NCBI GenBank assembly: GCA_963680875.1
Contig: OY804588.1
Coordinates: 60,152,369-60,216,368, forward strand
Reading direction: 5' to 3'
DNA: 64,000 nt
Source: Bathymodiolus brooksi
Taxonomy: Eukaryota > Mollusca > Bivalvia > Mytilida > Modiolidae
In this document: one piece after another, positions 16,059-29,000 of the stretch
Position numbering within the stretch: the stretch's first letter is position 1
Layout of the letters: every line of letters begins with the position of its first letter
Translations under genes and position numbers: made by a program
Notes under the pieces: model-generated
What the model saw: only the letters and a program-made list of their open reading frames with translations
Databases searched by the model: none
Told to the model about the DNA's origin: nothing

Positions 16059-19000
16059 TCATATCGGAACAAAAAACGTAAACTTTGTAGAGGACCATCC
16101 AATGTACACACATATGGACAGTTTGGCTTTAATCATATTTGTAGTTTCTGAGAAGAAGGCATTTGAACATTTTCCCATAGTGTCCAATGTTAATCTATGT
16201 CCTGCGGTGGTGGCCATCTTGAATTTTCGATCGGCATAAAAAAACAGAAACTTTGTAGAGGACCTTCCAATGATCATTCCTGGGCAGTTTGGATTCAATT
16301 GTCCAAGTGGTTTCAGAGAAGAAGCGTTTTGAAACATTTTTCCCATAGGGTCCAATGTTAAACTAAGTCCTGCCGTAGCCGCCATTTTGAATTTCATATC
16401 GGAACAAAAAACCTAACGTTTGTAGAGGACCATCCAATGAACATTCATGTACAGTTTGGCTTTAATAATATTTGTAGTTTCTGAGAAGAAGGCATTTGAA
16501 CATTTTCCCATAGGGTCCAATGTTAATCTATGTATTGTGGTGGCGGCCATCTTGGATTTCCGATCGGCATAAAAAACATAAGATTTCTAGAGGACCTTCC
16601 AATGATCATTCCTGGGCAGTTTGGTTTCAACTGTTCTAGTGGTTTCAGAGAAGAAGCGTTTTCAAACATTTCACCCATAGGGTCCAATGTTAAACTAAGT
16701 CCTGCCGTAGCCGCCATTTTGAATTTTATATCGGAACAAAAAACGCAAAGTTTGTAGAGGACCATCCAATGAACATTCATGTACAGTTTGGCTTTAATCA
16801 TATTTGTAGTTTCTGAGAAGAAGGCATTTGAACATTTTCCCATAGGGTCCAATGTTAATCTATGTCCTGCGGTGGTGGCCATCTTGGATTTCCGATCGGC
16901 ATAAAAAACACACACCTTGTAGAGGACCTTCCAATGATCATTCCTGGGCAGTTTGGTTTCAATTATCCAAGTGGTTTCAGAGAAGAAGCGTTTTGAAACA
17001 TTTTTCCCATAGGGTTCAATGTTAAACTAAGTCCTGCCGTAGCCGCCATTTTGAATTTTATATCGGAACAAAAAACGTAAAGTTTGTAGAGGACCATCCA
17101 ATGAACATTCATGTACAGTTTGGCTTTAATCATATTTGTAGTTTCTGAGAAGAAGGCATTTGAACATTTTCCCATAGGGTCCAATGTTAATCTATGTCCT
17201 GCGGTGGTGGCCATCTTGGATTTCCGATCGGCATAAAAAACACACACCCTGTAGAGGACCTTCCAATGATCATTCCTGGGCAGTTTGGTTTCAATTATCC
17301 AAGTGGTTTCAGAGAAGAAGCGTTTTGAAACATTTTTCCCATAGGGTCCAATGTTAAACTAAGTCCTGCCGTAGCCGCCATTTTGAATTTTATATCGGAA
17401 CAAAAAACGCAAAGTTTGTAGAGGACCATCCAATGAACATTCATGTACAGTTTGGCTTTAATCATATTTGTAGTTTCTGAGAAGAAGGCATTTGAACATT
17501 TTCCAATAGGGTCCAATGTTAATCTATGTCCTGCGGTGGTGGCCATCTTGGATTTCCGACCGGCATAAAAAACAGAAACTTTGTAGAGGACCTTCCAATG
17601 ATCATTCCTGGGCAGTTTGGTTTCAACTGTCTAAGTGGTTTCAGAGAAGAAGCATTTTGAAACATTTTTCCCATAGGGTCCAATGTTAAACTAAGTCCTG
17701 CCGTAGCCGCCATTTTGAATTTCATATCGGAACAAAAAACGTAAAGTTTGTAGAGGACCATCCAATGAACATTCTTGTACAGTTTGGCTTTAATCATATT
17801 TGTAGTTTCTGAGAAGAAGGCATTTGAACATTTTCCCATAGGGTCCAATGTTAATCTATGTCCTGCGGTGGTGGCCATCTTGGATTTCCGATCGGCATAA
17901 AAAACACACACCTTGTAGAGGACCTTCCAATGATCATTCCTGGGCAGTTTGGTTTCAATTATCCAAGTGGTTTCAGAGAAGAAGCGTTTTGAAACATTTT
18001 TCCCATAGGGTTCAATGTTAAACTAAGTCCTGCCGTAGCCGCCATTTTGAATTTTATATCGGAACAAAAAACGTAACGTTTGTAGAGGACCATCCAATGA
18101 ACATTCATGTACAGTTTGGCTTTAATCATATTTGTAGTTTCTGAGAAGAAGGCATTTGAACATTTTCCCATAGGGTCCAATGTTAATCTATGTCCTGCGG
18201 TGGTGGCCATCTTGGATTTCCGACCGGCATAAAAAACAAAATATTTGTAGAGGACCTTCCAATGATCATTCCTGGGCAGTTTGGTTTCAACTGTCCAAGT
18301 GGTTTCAGAGAAGAAGCATTTTGAAACATTTTTCCCATAGGGTCCAATGTTAAACTAAGTCCTGCCGTAGCCGCCATTTTGAATTTCATATCGGAACAAA
18401 AAACGTATTGTTTGTAGAGAATCATCCAATGAACATTCATGTACAGTTTGGCTTTAATCATATTTGTAGTTTCTGAGAAGAAGGCATTTGAACATTTTCC
18501 CATAGGGTCCAATGTTAATCTATGTCCTGCAGTGGCGGCCATCTTGGATTTCCGATCGGCATAAAAAAACAGAAACTTTGTAGAGGACCTTCCAATGATC
18601 ATTCCTGGGCAGTTTGGTTTCAATTATCCAAGTGGTTTCAGAGAAGAAGCGTTTTGAAACATTTTTCCCATAGGGTCCAATGTTAAACTAAGTCCTGCCG
18701 TAGCCGCCATTTTGAATTTCATACCGGAACAAAAAACGTAAAGTTTGTAGAGGACCATCTAATGAACATTCATGTACAGTTTGGCTTTAATCATATTTGT
18801 AGTTTCTGAGTAGAAGGCATTTGAATATTTTCCCATAGGGTCCAATGTTAATCTATGTCCTGCGGTGGCGGCCATCTTGGATTTCCGACCGGCATAAAAA
18901 ACGGAAAATTTGTAGAGGACCTTTCAATGATCATTCCTGGGCAGTTTGGTTTCAACTGTCCAAGTGGTTTCAGAGAAGAAGCATTTTGAAACATTTTTCC

Positions 19001-22000
19001 CATAGGGTCCAATGTTAAACTAAGTCCTGCCGTAGCCGCCATTTTGAATTTCATACCAGAACAAAAAACGTAAAGTTTGTAGAGGACCATCTAATGAACA
19101 TTCATGTACAGTTTGGCTTTAATCATATTTGTAGTTTCTGAGTAGAAGGCATTTGAATATTTTCCCATAGGGTCCAATGTTAATCTATGTCCTGCGGTGG
19201 CGGCCATCTTGGATTTCTGACCGGCATAAAAAACGGAAAATTTGTAGAGGACCTTCCAATGATCATTCCTGGGCAGTTTGGTTTCAACTGTCCAAGTGGT
19301 TTCAGAGAAGAAGCATTTTGAAACATTTTCCCCATAGGGTCCAATGTTAAACTAAGTTCTGCCGTAGCCGCCATTTTGAATTTCATATCGGAACAAAAAA
19401 CCATAAGATTGTAGAGGACCATCCAATGAACATTCATGTACAGTTTGGCTTTAATCATATTTGTAGTTTCTGAGAAGAAGGTATTTGAACATTTTCCCAT
19501 AGGGTCCAATGTTAATCTATGTATTGTGGTGGCGGCCATCTTGGATTTCCGATCGGCATAAAAAACATAAAATTTCTAGAGGACCTTCCAATGATCATTC
19601 CTAGGCAGTTTGGTTTCAATTATCCAAGTGGTTTCAGAGAAGAAGCGTTTTGAAACATTTTTCCCATAGGGTTCAATGTTAAACTAAGTCCTGCCGTAAC
19701 CGCCATTTTGAATTTCATACCGGAACAAAAAACGTAAAGTTTGTAGAGGACCATCTAATGAACATTCATGTACAGTTTGGCTTTAATCATATTTGTAGTT
19801 TCTGAGTAGAAGGCATTTGAATATTTTCCCATAGGGTCCAATGTTAATCTATGTCCTGCGGTGGCGGCCATCTTGGATTTCCGACCGGCATAAAAAACAG
19901 AAAATTTGTAGAGGACCTTCCAATGATCATTCCTGGGCAGTTTGGTTTCAACTGTCCAAGTGGTTTCAGAGAAGAAGCATTTTGAAACATTTTTCCCATA
20001 GGGTCCAATGTTAAACTAAGTCCTGCCGTAGCCGCCATTTTGAATTTCATATCGGAACAAAAAACGTAAAGTTTGTAGAGGACCATCCAATGAACATTCT
20101 TGTACAGTTTGGCTTTAATCATATTTGTAGTTTCTCAGAAGAAGGCATTTGAACATTTTCCCATAGGGTCCAATGTTAATCTATGTCCTGCGGTGGCGGC
20201 CATCTTGGATTTCCGACCGGCATAAAAAACAGAAAATTTGTAGAGGACCTTCCAATGATCATTCCTGGGCAGTTTGGTTTCAACTGTCCAAGTGGTTTCA
20301 GAGAAGAAGCATTTTGAAACATTTTTCCCATAGGGTCCAATGTTAAACTAAGTCCTGCCGTAGCCGCCATTTTGAATTTCATATCGGAACAAAAAACGTA
20401 TTGTTTGTAGAGAATCATCCAATGAACATTCATGTATAGTTTGGCTTTAATCATATTTGTAGTTTCTGAGAAGAAGGCATTTGAACATTTTCCCATAGGG
20501 TCCAATGTTAATCTATGTCCTGCAGTGGCGGCCATCTTGGATTTCCGATCGGCATAAAAAAACAGAAACTTTGTAGAGGACCTTCCAATGATCATTCCTG
20601 GGCAGTTTGGTTTCAATTATCCAAGTGGTTTCAGAGAAGAAGCGTTTTGAAACATTTTTCCCATAGGGTCCAATGTTAAACTAAGTCCTGCCGTAGCCGC
20701 CATTTTGAATTTCATACCGGAACAAAAAACGTAAAGTTTGTAGAGGACCATCTAATGAACATTCATGTACAGTTTGGCTTTAATCATATTTGTAGTTTCT
20801 GAGTAGAAGGCATTTGAATATTTTCCCATAGGGTCCAATGTTAATCTATGTCCTGCGGTGGCGGCCATCTTGGATTTCCGACCGGCATAAAAAACGGAAA
20901 ATTTGTAGAGGACCTTTCAATGATCATTCCTGGGCAGTTTGGTTTCAACTGTCCAAGTGGTTTCAGAGAAGAAGCATTTTGAAACATTTTTCCCATAGGG
21001 TCCAATGTTAAACTAAGTCCTGCCGTAGCCGCCATTTTGAATTTCATACCAGAACAAACAACGTAAAGTTTGTAGAGGACCATCTAATGAACATTCATGT
21101 ACAGTTTGGCTTTAATCATATTTGTAGTTTCTGAGTAGAAGGCATTTGAATATTTTCCCATAGGGTCCAATGTTAATCTATGTCCTGCGGTGGCGGCCAT
21201 CTTGGATTTCTGACCGGCATAAAAAACGGAAAATTTGTAGAGGACCTTCCAATGATCATTCCTGGGCAGTTTGGTTTCAACTGTCCAAGTGGTTTCAGAG
21301 AAGAAGCATTTTGAAACATTTTCCCCATAGGGTCCAATGTTAAACTAAGTTCTGCCGTAGCCGCCATTTTGAATTTCATATCGGAACAAAAAACCATAAG
21401 ATTGTAGAGGACCATCCAATGAACATTCATGTACAGTTTGGCTTTAATCATATTTGTAGTTTCTGAGAAGAAGGTATTTGAACATTTTCCCATAGGGTCC
21501 AATGTTAATCTATGTATTGTGGTGGCGGCCATCTTGGATTTCCGATCGGCATAAAAAACATAAAATTTCTAGAGGACCTTCCAATGATCATTCCTAGGCA
21601 GTTTGGTTTCAATTATCCAAGTGGTTTCAGAGAAGAAGCGTTTTGAAACATTTTTCCCATAGGGTTCAATGTTAAACTAAGTCCTGCCGTAACCGCCATT
21701 TTGAATTTCATACCGGAACAAAAAACGTAAAGTTTGTAGAGGACCATCTAATGAACATTCATGTACAGTTTGGCTTTAATCATATTTGTAGTTTCTGAGT
21801 AGAAGGCATTTGAATATTTTCCCATAGGGTCCAATGTTAATCTATGTCCTGCGGTGGCGGCCATCTTGGATTTCCGACCGGCATAAAAAACAGAAAATTT
21901 GTAGAGGACCTTCCAATGATCATTCCTGGGCAGTTTGGTTTCAACTGTCCAAGTGGTTTCAGAGAAGAAGCATTTTGAAACATTTTTCCCATAGGGTCCA

Positions 22001-23061
22001 ATGTTAAACTAAGTCCTGCCGTAGCCGCCATTTTGAATTTCATATCGGAACAAAAAACGTAAAGTTTGTAGAGGACCATCCAATGAACATTCTTGTACAG
22101 TTTGGCTTTAATCATATTTGTAGTTTCTCAGAAGAAGGCATTTGAACATTTTCCCATAGGGTCCAATGTTAATCTATGTCCTGCGGTGGCGGCCATCTTG
22201 GATTTCCGACCGGCATAAAAAACAGAACATTTGTAGAGGACCTTCCAATGATCATTCCTGGGCAGTTTGGTTTCAACTGTCCAAGTGGTTTCAGAGAAGA
22301 AGCATTTTGAAACATTTTTCCCATAGGGTCCAATGTTAAACTAAGTCCTGCCGTAGCCGCCATTTTGAATTTCATATCGGAACAAAAAACGTAAAGTTTG
22401 TAGAGGACCATCCAATGTACACACATATGGACAGTTTGGCTTTAATCATATTTGTAGTTTCTGAGAAGAAGGCATTTGAACATTTTCCCATAGGGTCCAA
22501 TGTTAATCTATGTCCTGCGGTGGTGGCCATCTTGAATTTTCGATCGGCATAAAAAAACAGAAACTTTGTAGAGGACCTTCCAATGATCATTCCTGGGCAG
22601 TTTGGATTCAATTGTCCAAGTGGTTTCAGAGAAGAAGCGTTTTGAAACATTTTTCCCTTAGGGTCCAATGTTAAACTAAGTCCTGCCGTAGCCGCCATTT
22701 TGAATTTCATATCGGAACAAAAAACCTAATGTTTGTAGAGGACCATCCAATGAACATTCATGTACAGTTTGGCTTTAATAATATTTGTAGTTTCTGAGAA
22801 GAAGGCATTTGAACATTTTCCCATAGGGTCCAATGTTAATCTATGTATTGTGGTGGCGGCCATCTTGGATTTCCGATCGGCATAAAAAACAGAAAATTTG
22901 TAGAGGACCTTCCAATGATCATTCCTGGGCAGTTTGGTTTCAACTGTTCTAGTGGTTTCAGAGAAGAAGCGTTTTCAAACATTTCCCCCATAGGGTCCAA
23001 TGTTAAACTAAGTCCTGCCGTAGCCGCCATTTTGAATTTCATATCGGAACAAAAAACGTAA
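16059..23061. repeat. Second-order duplication with 6.3-kb offset
   Basis: The block around 16059-16757, with private variants (ACACACATATGGACAG near 16107 and ATGTATTGTGGTGGCGGCC near 16531), recurs around 22372-23061 at a constant offset of 6,313 bp (about 19 dimers). The 1,993-bp duplication lies between them, so expansion was stepwise. Confidence 0.75.
18183..22168. repeat. Recent 1,993-bp tandem duplication inside the satellite
   Basis: Landmarks at 18183, 18848, 19180 and 19844 recur with identical local sequence at 20176, 20841, 21173 and 21837, a constant offset of 1,993 bp, or six 332-bp dimers plus one base. The near-identity includes private variants such as ATGTATTGTGGTGGCGG and GAGTAGAAGG. 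This shows a recent unequal crossover or amplification step. Confidence 0.85.
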
Positions 23062-26000
23062 AGTTTGTAGAGGACCATCCAATAAACATTCTTGTACAGT
23101 TTGGCTTTAATCATATTTGTAGTTTCTGAGAAGAAGGCATTTGAACATTTTCCAATAGGGTCCAATGTTAATCTATGTCCTGCGGTGGTGGCCATCTTGG
23201 ATTTCCGATCGGCATAAAAAACACACACCTTGTAGAGGACCTTCCAATGATCATTCCTGGGCAGTTTGGTTTCAATTATCCAAGTGGTTTCAGAGAAGAA
23301 GCGTTTTGAAACATTTTTCCATAGGGTCCAATGTTAAACTAAGTCCTGCCGTAGCCGCCATTTTGAATTTTATATCGGAACAAAAAACGCAAAGTTTGTA
23401 GAGGACCATCCAATGAACATTCATGTACAGTTTGGCTTTAATCATATTTGTAGTTTCTGAGAAGAAGGCATTTTAACATTTTCCCATAGGGTCCAATGTT
23501 AATCTATGTCCTGCGGTGGTGGCCATCTTGGATTTCCGACCGGCATAAAAAACAGAAACTTTGTAGAGGACCTTCCAATGATCATTCCTGGGCAGTTTGG
23601 TTTCAACTGTCCAAGTGGTTTCAGAGAAGAAGCATTTTGAAACATTTTTCCCATAGGGTCCAATGTTAAACTAAGTCCTGCCGTAGCCGCCATTTTGAAT
23701 TTCATATCGGAACAAAAAACGTAAAGTTTGTAGAGGACCATCCAATGAACATTCTTGTACAGTTTGGCTTTAATCATATTTGTAGTTTCTGAGAAGAAGG
23801 CATTTGAACATTTTCCCATAGGGTCCAATGTTAATCTATGTCCTGCGGTGGTGGCCATCTTGGATTTCCGATCGGCATAAAAAAACAGAAACTTTTTAGA
23901 GGACCTTCCAATGATCATTCCTGGGCAGATTGGATTCAATTGTCCAAGTGGTTTCAGAGAAGAAGCGTTTTGAAACATTTTTCCCATAGGGTCCAATGTT
24001 AAACTAAGTCCTGCCGTAGCCGCCATTTTGAATTTCATATCGGAACAAAAAACCTAACGTTTGTAGAGGACCATCCAATGAACATTCATGTACAGTTTGG
24101 CTTTAATAATATTTGTAGTTTCTGAGAAGAAGGCATTTGAACATTTTCCCATAGGGTCCAATGTTAATCTATGTATTGTGGTGGCGGCCATCTTGGATTT
24201 CCGATCGGCATAAAAAAAAAAAAAAATTGTAGAGGACCTTCCAATGATCATTCCTGGGCAGTTTGGTTTCAACTGTTCTAGTGGTTTCAGAGAAGAAGCG
24301 TTTTCAAACATTTCACCCCATAGGGTCCAATTTTAAACTAAGTCCTGCCGTAGCCGCCATTTTGAATTTCATATCGGAACAAAAAACGTAAAGTTTGTAG
24401 AGGACCATCCAATGAACATTCTTGTACAGTTTGGCTTTAATCATATTTGTAGTTTCTGAGAAGAAGGCATTTGAACATTTTCCAATAGGGTCCAATGTTA
24501 ATCTATGTCCTGCGGTGGTGGCCATCTTGGATTTCCGATCGGCATAAAAAACACACACCTTGTAGAGGACCTTCCAATGATCATTCCTGGGCAGTTTGGT
24601 TTCAATTATCCAAGTGGTTTCAGAGAAGAAGCGTTTTGAAACATTTTTCCCATAGGGTCCAATGTTAAACTAAGTCCTGCCGTAGCCGCCATTTTGAATT
24701 TTATATCGGAACAAAAAACGCAAAGTTTGTAGAGGACCATCCAATGAACATTCATGTACAGTTTGGCTTTAATCATATTTGTAGTTTCTGAGAAGAAGGC
24801 ATTTGAACATTTTCCCATAGGGTCCAATGTTAATCTATGTCCTGCGGTGGTGGCCATCTTGGATTTCCGACCGGCATAAAAAACAGAAATTTGTAGAGGA
24901 CCTTCCAATGATCATTCCTGGGCAGTTTGGTTTCAACTGTCCAAGTGGTTTCAGAGAAGAAGCATTTTGAAACATTTTTCCCATAGGGTCCAATGTTAAA
25001 CTAAGTCCTGCCGTAGCCGCCATTTTGAATTTCATATCGGAACAAAAAACGTACAGTTTGTAGAGGACCATCCAATGAACATTCTTGTACAGTTTGGCTT
25101 TAATCATATTTGTAGTTTCTGAGAAGAAGGCATTTGAACATTTTCCCATAGGGTCCAATGTTAATCTATGTCCTGCGGTGGTGGCCATCTTGGATTTCCG
25201 ATCGGCATAAAAAAAACAGAAACTTTGTAGAGGACCTTCCAATGATCATTCCTGGGCAGATTGGATTCAATTGTCCAAGTGGTTTCAGAGAAGAAGCGTT
25301 TTGAAACATTTTTCCCATATGGTCCAATGTTAAACTAAGTCCTGCCGTAGCCGCCATTTTGAATTTCATATCGGAACAAAAAACCTAACGTTTGTAGAGG
25401 ACCATCCAATGAACATTCATGTACAGTTTGGCTTTAATAATATTTGTAGTTTCTGAGAAGAAGGCATTTGAACATTTTCCCATAGGGTCCAATGTTAATC
25501 TATGTATTGTGGTGGCGGCCATCTTGGATTTCCGATCGGCATAAAAAACAGAAAATTTGTAGAGGACCTTCCAATGATCATTCCTGGGCAGATTGGATTC
25601 AATTGTCCAAGTGGTTTCAGAGAAGAAGCGTTTTGAAACATTTTTCCCATATGGTCCAATGTTAAACTAAGTCCTGCCGTAGCCGCCATTTTGAATTTCA
25701 TATCGGAACAAAAAACGTAAAGTTTGTAGAGGACCATCCAATGAACATTCTTGTACAGTTTGGCTTTAATCATATTTGTAGTTTCTGAGAAGAAGGCATT
25801 TGAACATTTTCCCATAGGGTCCAATGTTAATCTATGTCCTGCGGTGGTGGCCATCTTGGATTTCCGATCGGCATAAAAAACACACACCTTGTAGAGGACC
25901 TTCCAATGATCATTCCTGGGCAGTTTGGTTTCAATTATCCAAGTGGTTTCAGAGAAGAAGCGTTTTGAAACATTTTTCCCTTAGGGTCCAATGTTAAACT

Positions 26001-29000
26001 AAGTCCTGCCGTAGCCGCCATTTTGAATTTTATATCGGAACAAAAAACGCAAAGTTTGTAGAGGACCATCCAATGAACATTCATGTACAGTTTGGCTTTA
26101 ATCATATTTGTAGTTTCTGAGAAGAAGGCATTTGAACATTTTCCCATAGGGTCCAATGTTAATCTATGTCCTGCGGTGGTGGCCATCTTGGATTTCCGAC
26201 CGGCATAAAAAACAGAAAATTTGTAGAGGACCTTCCAATGATCATTCCTGGGCAGTTTGGTTTCAACTGTCCAAGTGGTTTCAGAGAAGAAGCATTTTGA
26301 AACATTTTTCCCATAGGGTCCAATGTTAAACTAAGTCCTGCCGTAGCCGCCATTTTGAATTTCATATCGGAACAAAAAACGTAAAGTTTGTAGAGGACCA
26401 TCCAATGAACATTCTTGTACAGTTTGGCTTTAATCATATTTGTAGTTTCTGAGAAGAAGGCATTTGAACATTTTCCCATAGGGTCCAATGTTAATCTATG
26501 TCCTGCGGTGGTGGCCATCTTGGATTTCCGATCGGCATAAAAAACACACACTATGTAGAGGACCTTCCAATGATCATTCCTGGGCAGTTTGGGTTCAATT
26601 ATCCAAGTGGTTTCAGAGAAGAAGCGTTTTGAAACATTTTTCCCATAGGGTCCAATGTTAAACTAAGTCCTGCCGTAGCCGCCATTTTGAATTTTATATC
26701 GGAACAAAAAACGCAAAGTTTGTAGAGGACCATCCAATGAACATTCATGTACAGTTTGGCTTTAATCATATTTGTAGTTTCTGAGAAGAAGGCATTTGAA
26801 CATTTTCCCATAGGGTCCAATGTTAATCTATGTCCTGCGGTGGTGGCCATCTTGGATTTCCGACCGGCATAAAAAACACACACCTTGTAGAGGACCTTCC
26901 AATGATCATTCCTGGGCAGTTTGGTTTCAACTGTCCAAGTGGTTTCAGAGAAGAAGCATTTTGAAACATTTTTCCCATAGGGTCCAATGTTAAACTAAGT
27001 CCTGCCTAAGCCGCCATTTTGAATTTCATATCGGAACAAAAAACGTATTGTTTGTAGAGAATCATCCAATGAACATTCATGTACAGTTTGGCTTTAATCA
27101 TATTTGTAGTTTCTGAGAAGAAGGCATTTGAACATTTTCCCACAGGGTCCAATGTTAATCTATGTCCTGCAGTGGCGGCCATCTTGAATTTCCGATCGGC
27201 ATAAAAAAACAGAAAATTTGTAGAGGACCTTCCAATGATCATTCCTGGGCAGTTTGGTTTCAATTATCCAAGTGGTTTCAGAGAAGAAGCGTTTTGAAAC
27301 ATTTTTCCCATAGGGTCCAATGTTAAACTAAGTCCTGCCGTAGCCGCCATTTTGAATTTCATACCAGAACAAAAAACGTAAAGTTTGTAGAGGACCATCT
27401 AATGAACATTCATGTACAGTTTGGCTTTAATCATATTTGTAGTTTCTGAGTAGAAGGCATTTGAATATTTTCCCATAGGGTCCAATGTTATTCTATGTCC
27501 TGCGGTGGCGGCCATCTTGGATTTCCGACCGGCATAAAAAACAGAAAATTTGTAGAGGACCTTCCAATGATCATTCCTGGGCAGTTTAGTTTCAACTGTC
27601 CAAGTGGTTTCAGAGAAGAAGCATTTTGAAACATTTTTCCCATAGGGTCCAATGTTAAACTAAGTCCTGCCATAGCCGCCATTTTGAATTTCATACCAGA
27701 ACAAAAAACGTAAAGTTTGTAGAGGACCATCTAATGAACATTCATGTACAGTTTGGCTTTAATCATATTTGTAGTTTCTGAGTAGAAGGCATTTGAACAT
27801 TTTCCCATAGGGTCCAATGTTAATCTATGTATTGCGGTGGTGGCCATCTTGGATTTCCGATCGGCATAAAAAACATAAAATTTGTAGAGGACCTTCCAAT
27901 GATCATTCCTAGGCAGTTTGGTTTCAATTACCCAAGTGGTTTCAGAGAAGAAGCGTTTTGAAACATTTTTCCCATAGGGTCCAATGTTAAACTAAGTCCT
28001 GCCGTAGCCGCCATTTTGAATTTCATACCAGAACAAAAAACGTAAAGTTTGTAGAGGACCATCTAATGAACATTCATGTACAGTTTGGCTTTAATCATAT
28101 TTGTAGTTTCTGAGTAGAAGGCATTTGAATATTTTCCCATAGTGTCCAATGTTAATCTATGTCCTGCGGTGGCGGCCATCTTGGATTTCCGACCGGCATA
28201 AAAAACGGAAAATTTGTAGAGGACCTTCCAATGATCATTCCTGGGCAGTTTGGTTTCAACTGTCCAAGTGGTTTCAGAGAAGAAGCATTTTGAAACATTT
28301 TTCCCATAGGGTCCAATGTTAAACTAAGTCCTGCCGTAGCCGCCATTTTGAATTTCATACCAGAACAAAAAACGTAAAGTTTGTAGAGGACCATCTAATG
28401 AACATTCATGTACAGTTTGGCTTTAATCATATTTGTAGTTTCTGAGTAGAAGGCATTTGAATATTTTCCCATAGGGTCCAATGTTAATCTATGTCCTGCG
28501 GTGGCGGCCATCTTGGATTTCTGACCGGCATAAAAAACGGAAAATTTGTAGAGGACCTTCCAATGATCATTCCTGGGCAGTTTGGTTTCAACTGTCCAAG
28601 TGGTTTCAGAGAAGAAGCATTTTGAAACATTTTTCCCATAGGGTCCAATGTTAAACTAAGTTCTGCCGTAGCCGCCATTTTGAATTTCATATCGGAACAA
28701 AAAACCTTAAGATTGTAGAGGACCATCCAATGAACATTCATGTACAGTTTGGCTTTAATCATATTTGTAGTTTCTGAGAAGAAGGCATTTGAACATTTTC
28801 CCATAGGGTCCAATGTTAATCTATGTCCTGCGGTGGTGGCCATCTTGGATTTCCGACCGGCATAAAAAACAGAAAATTTGTAGAGGACCTTCCAATGATC
28901 ATTCCTGGGCAGTTTGGTTTCAACTGTCCAAGTGGTTTCAGAGAAGAAGCATTTTGAAACATTTTTCCCATAGGGTCCAATGTTAAACTAAGTCCTGCCG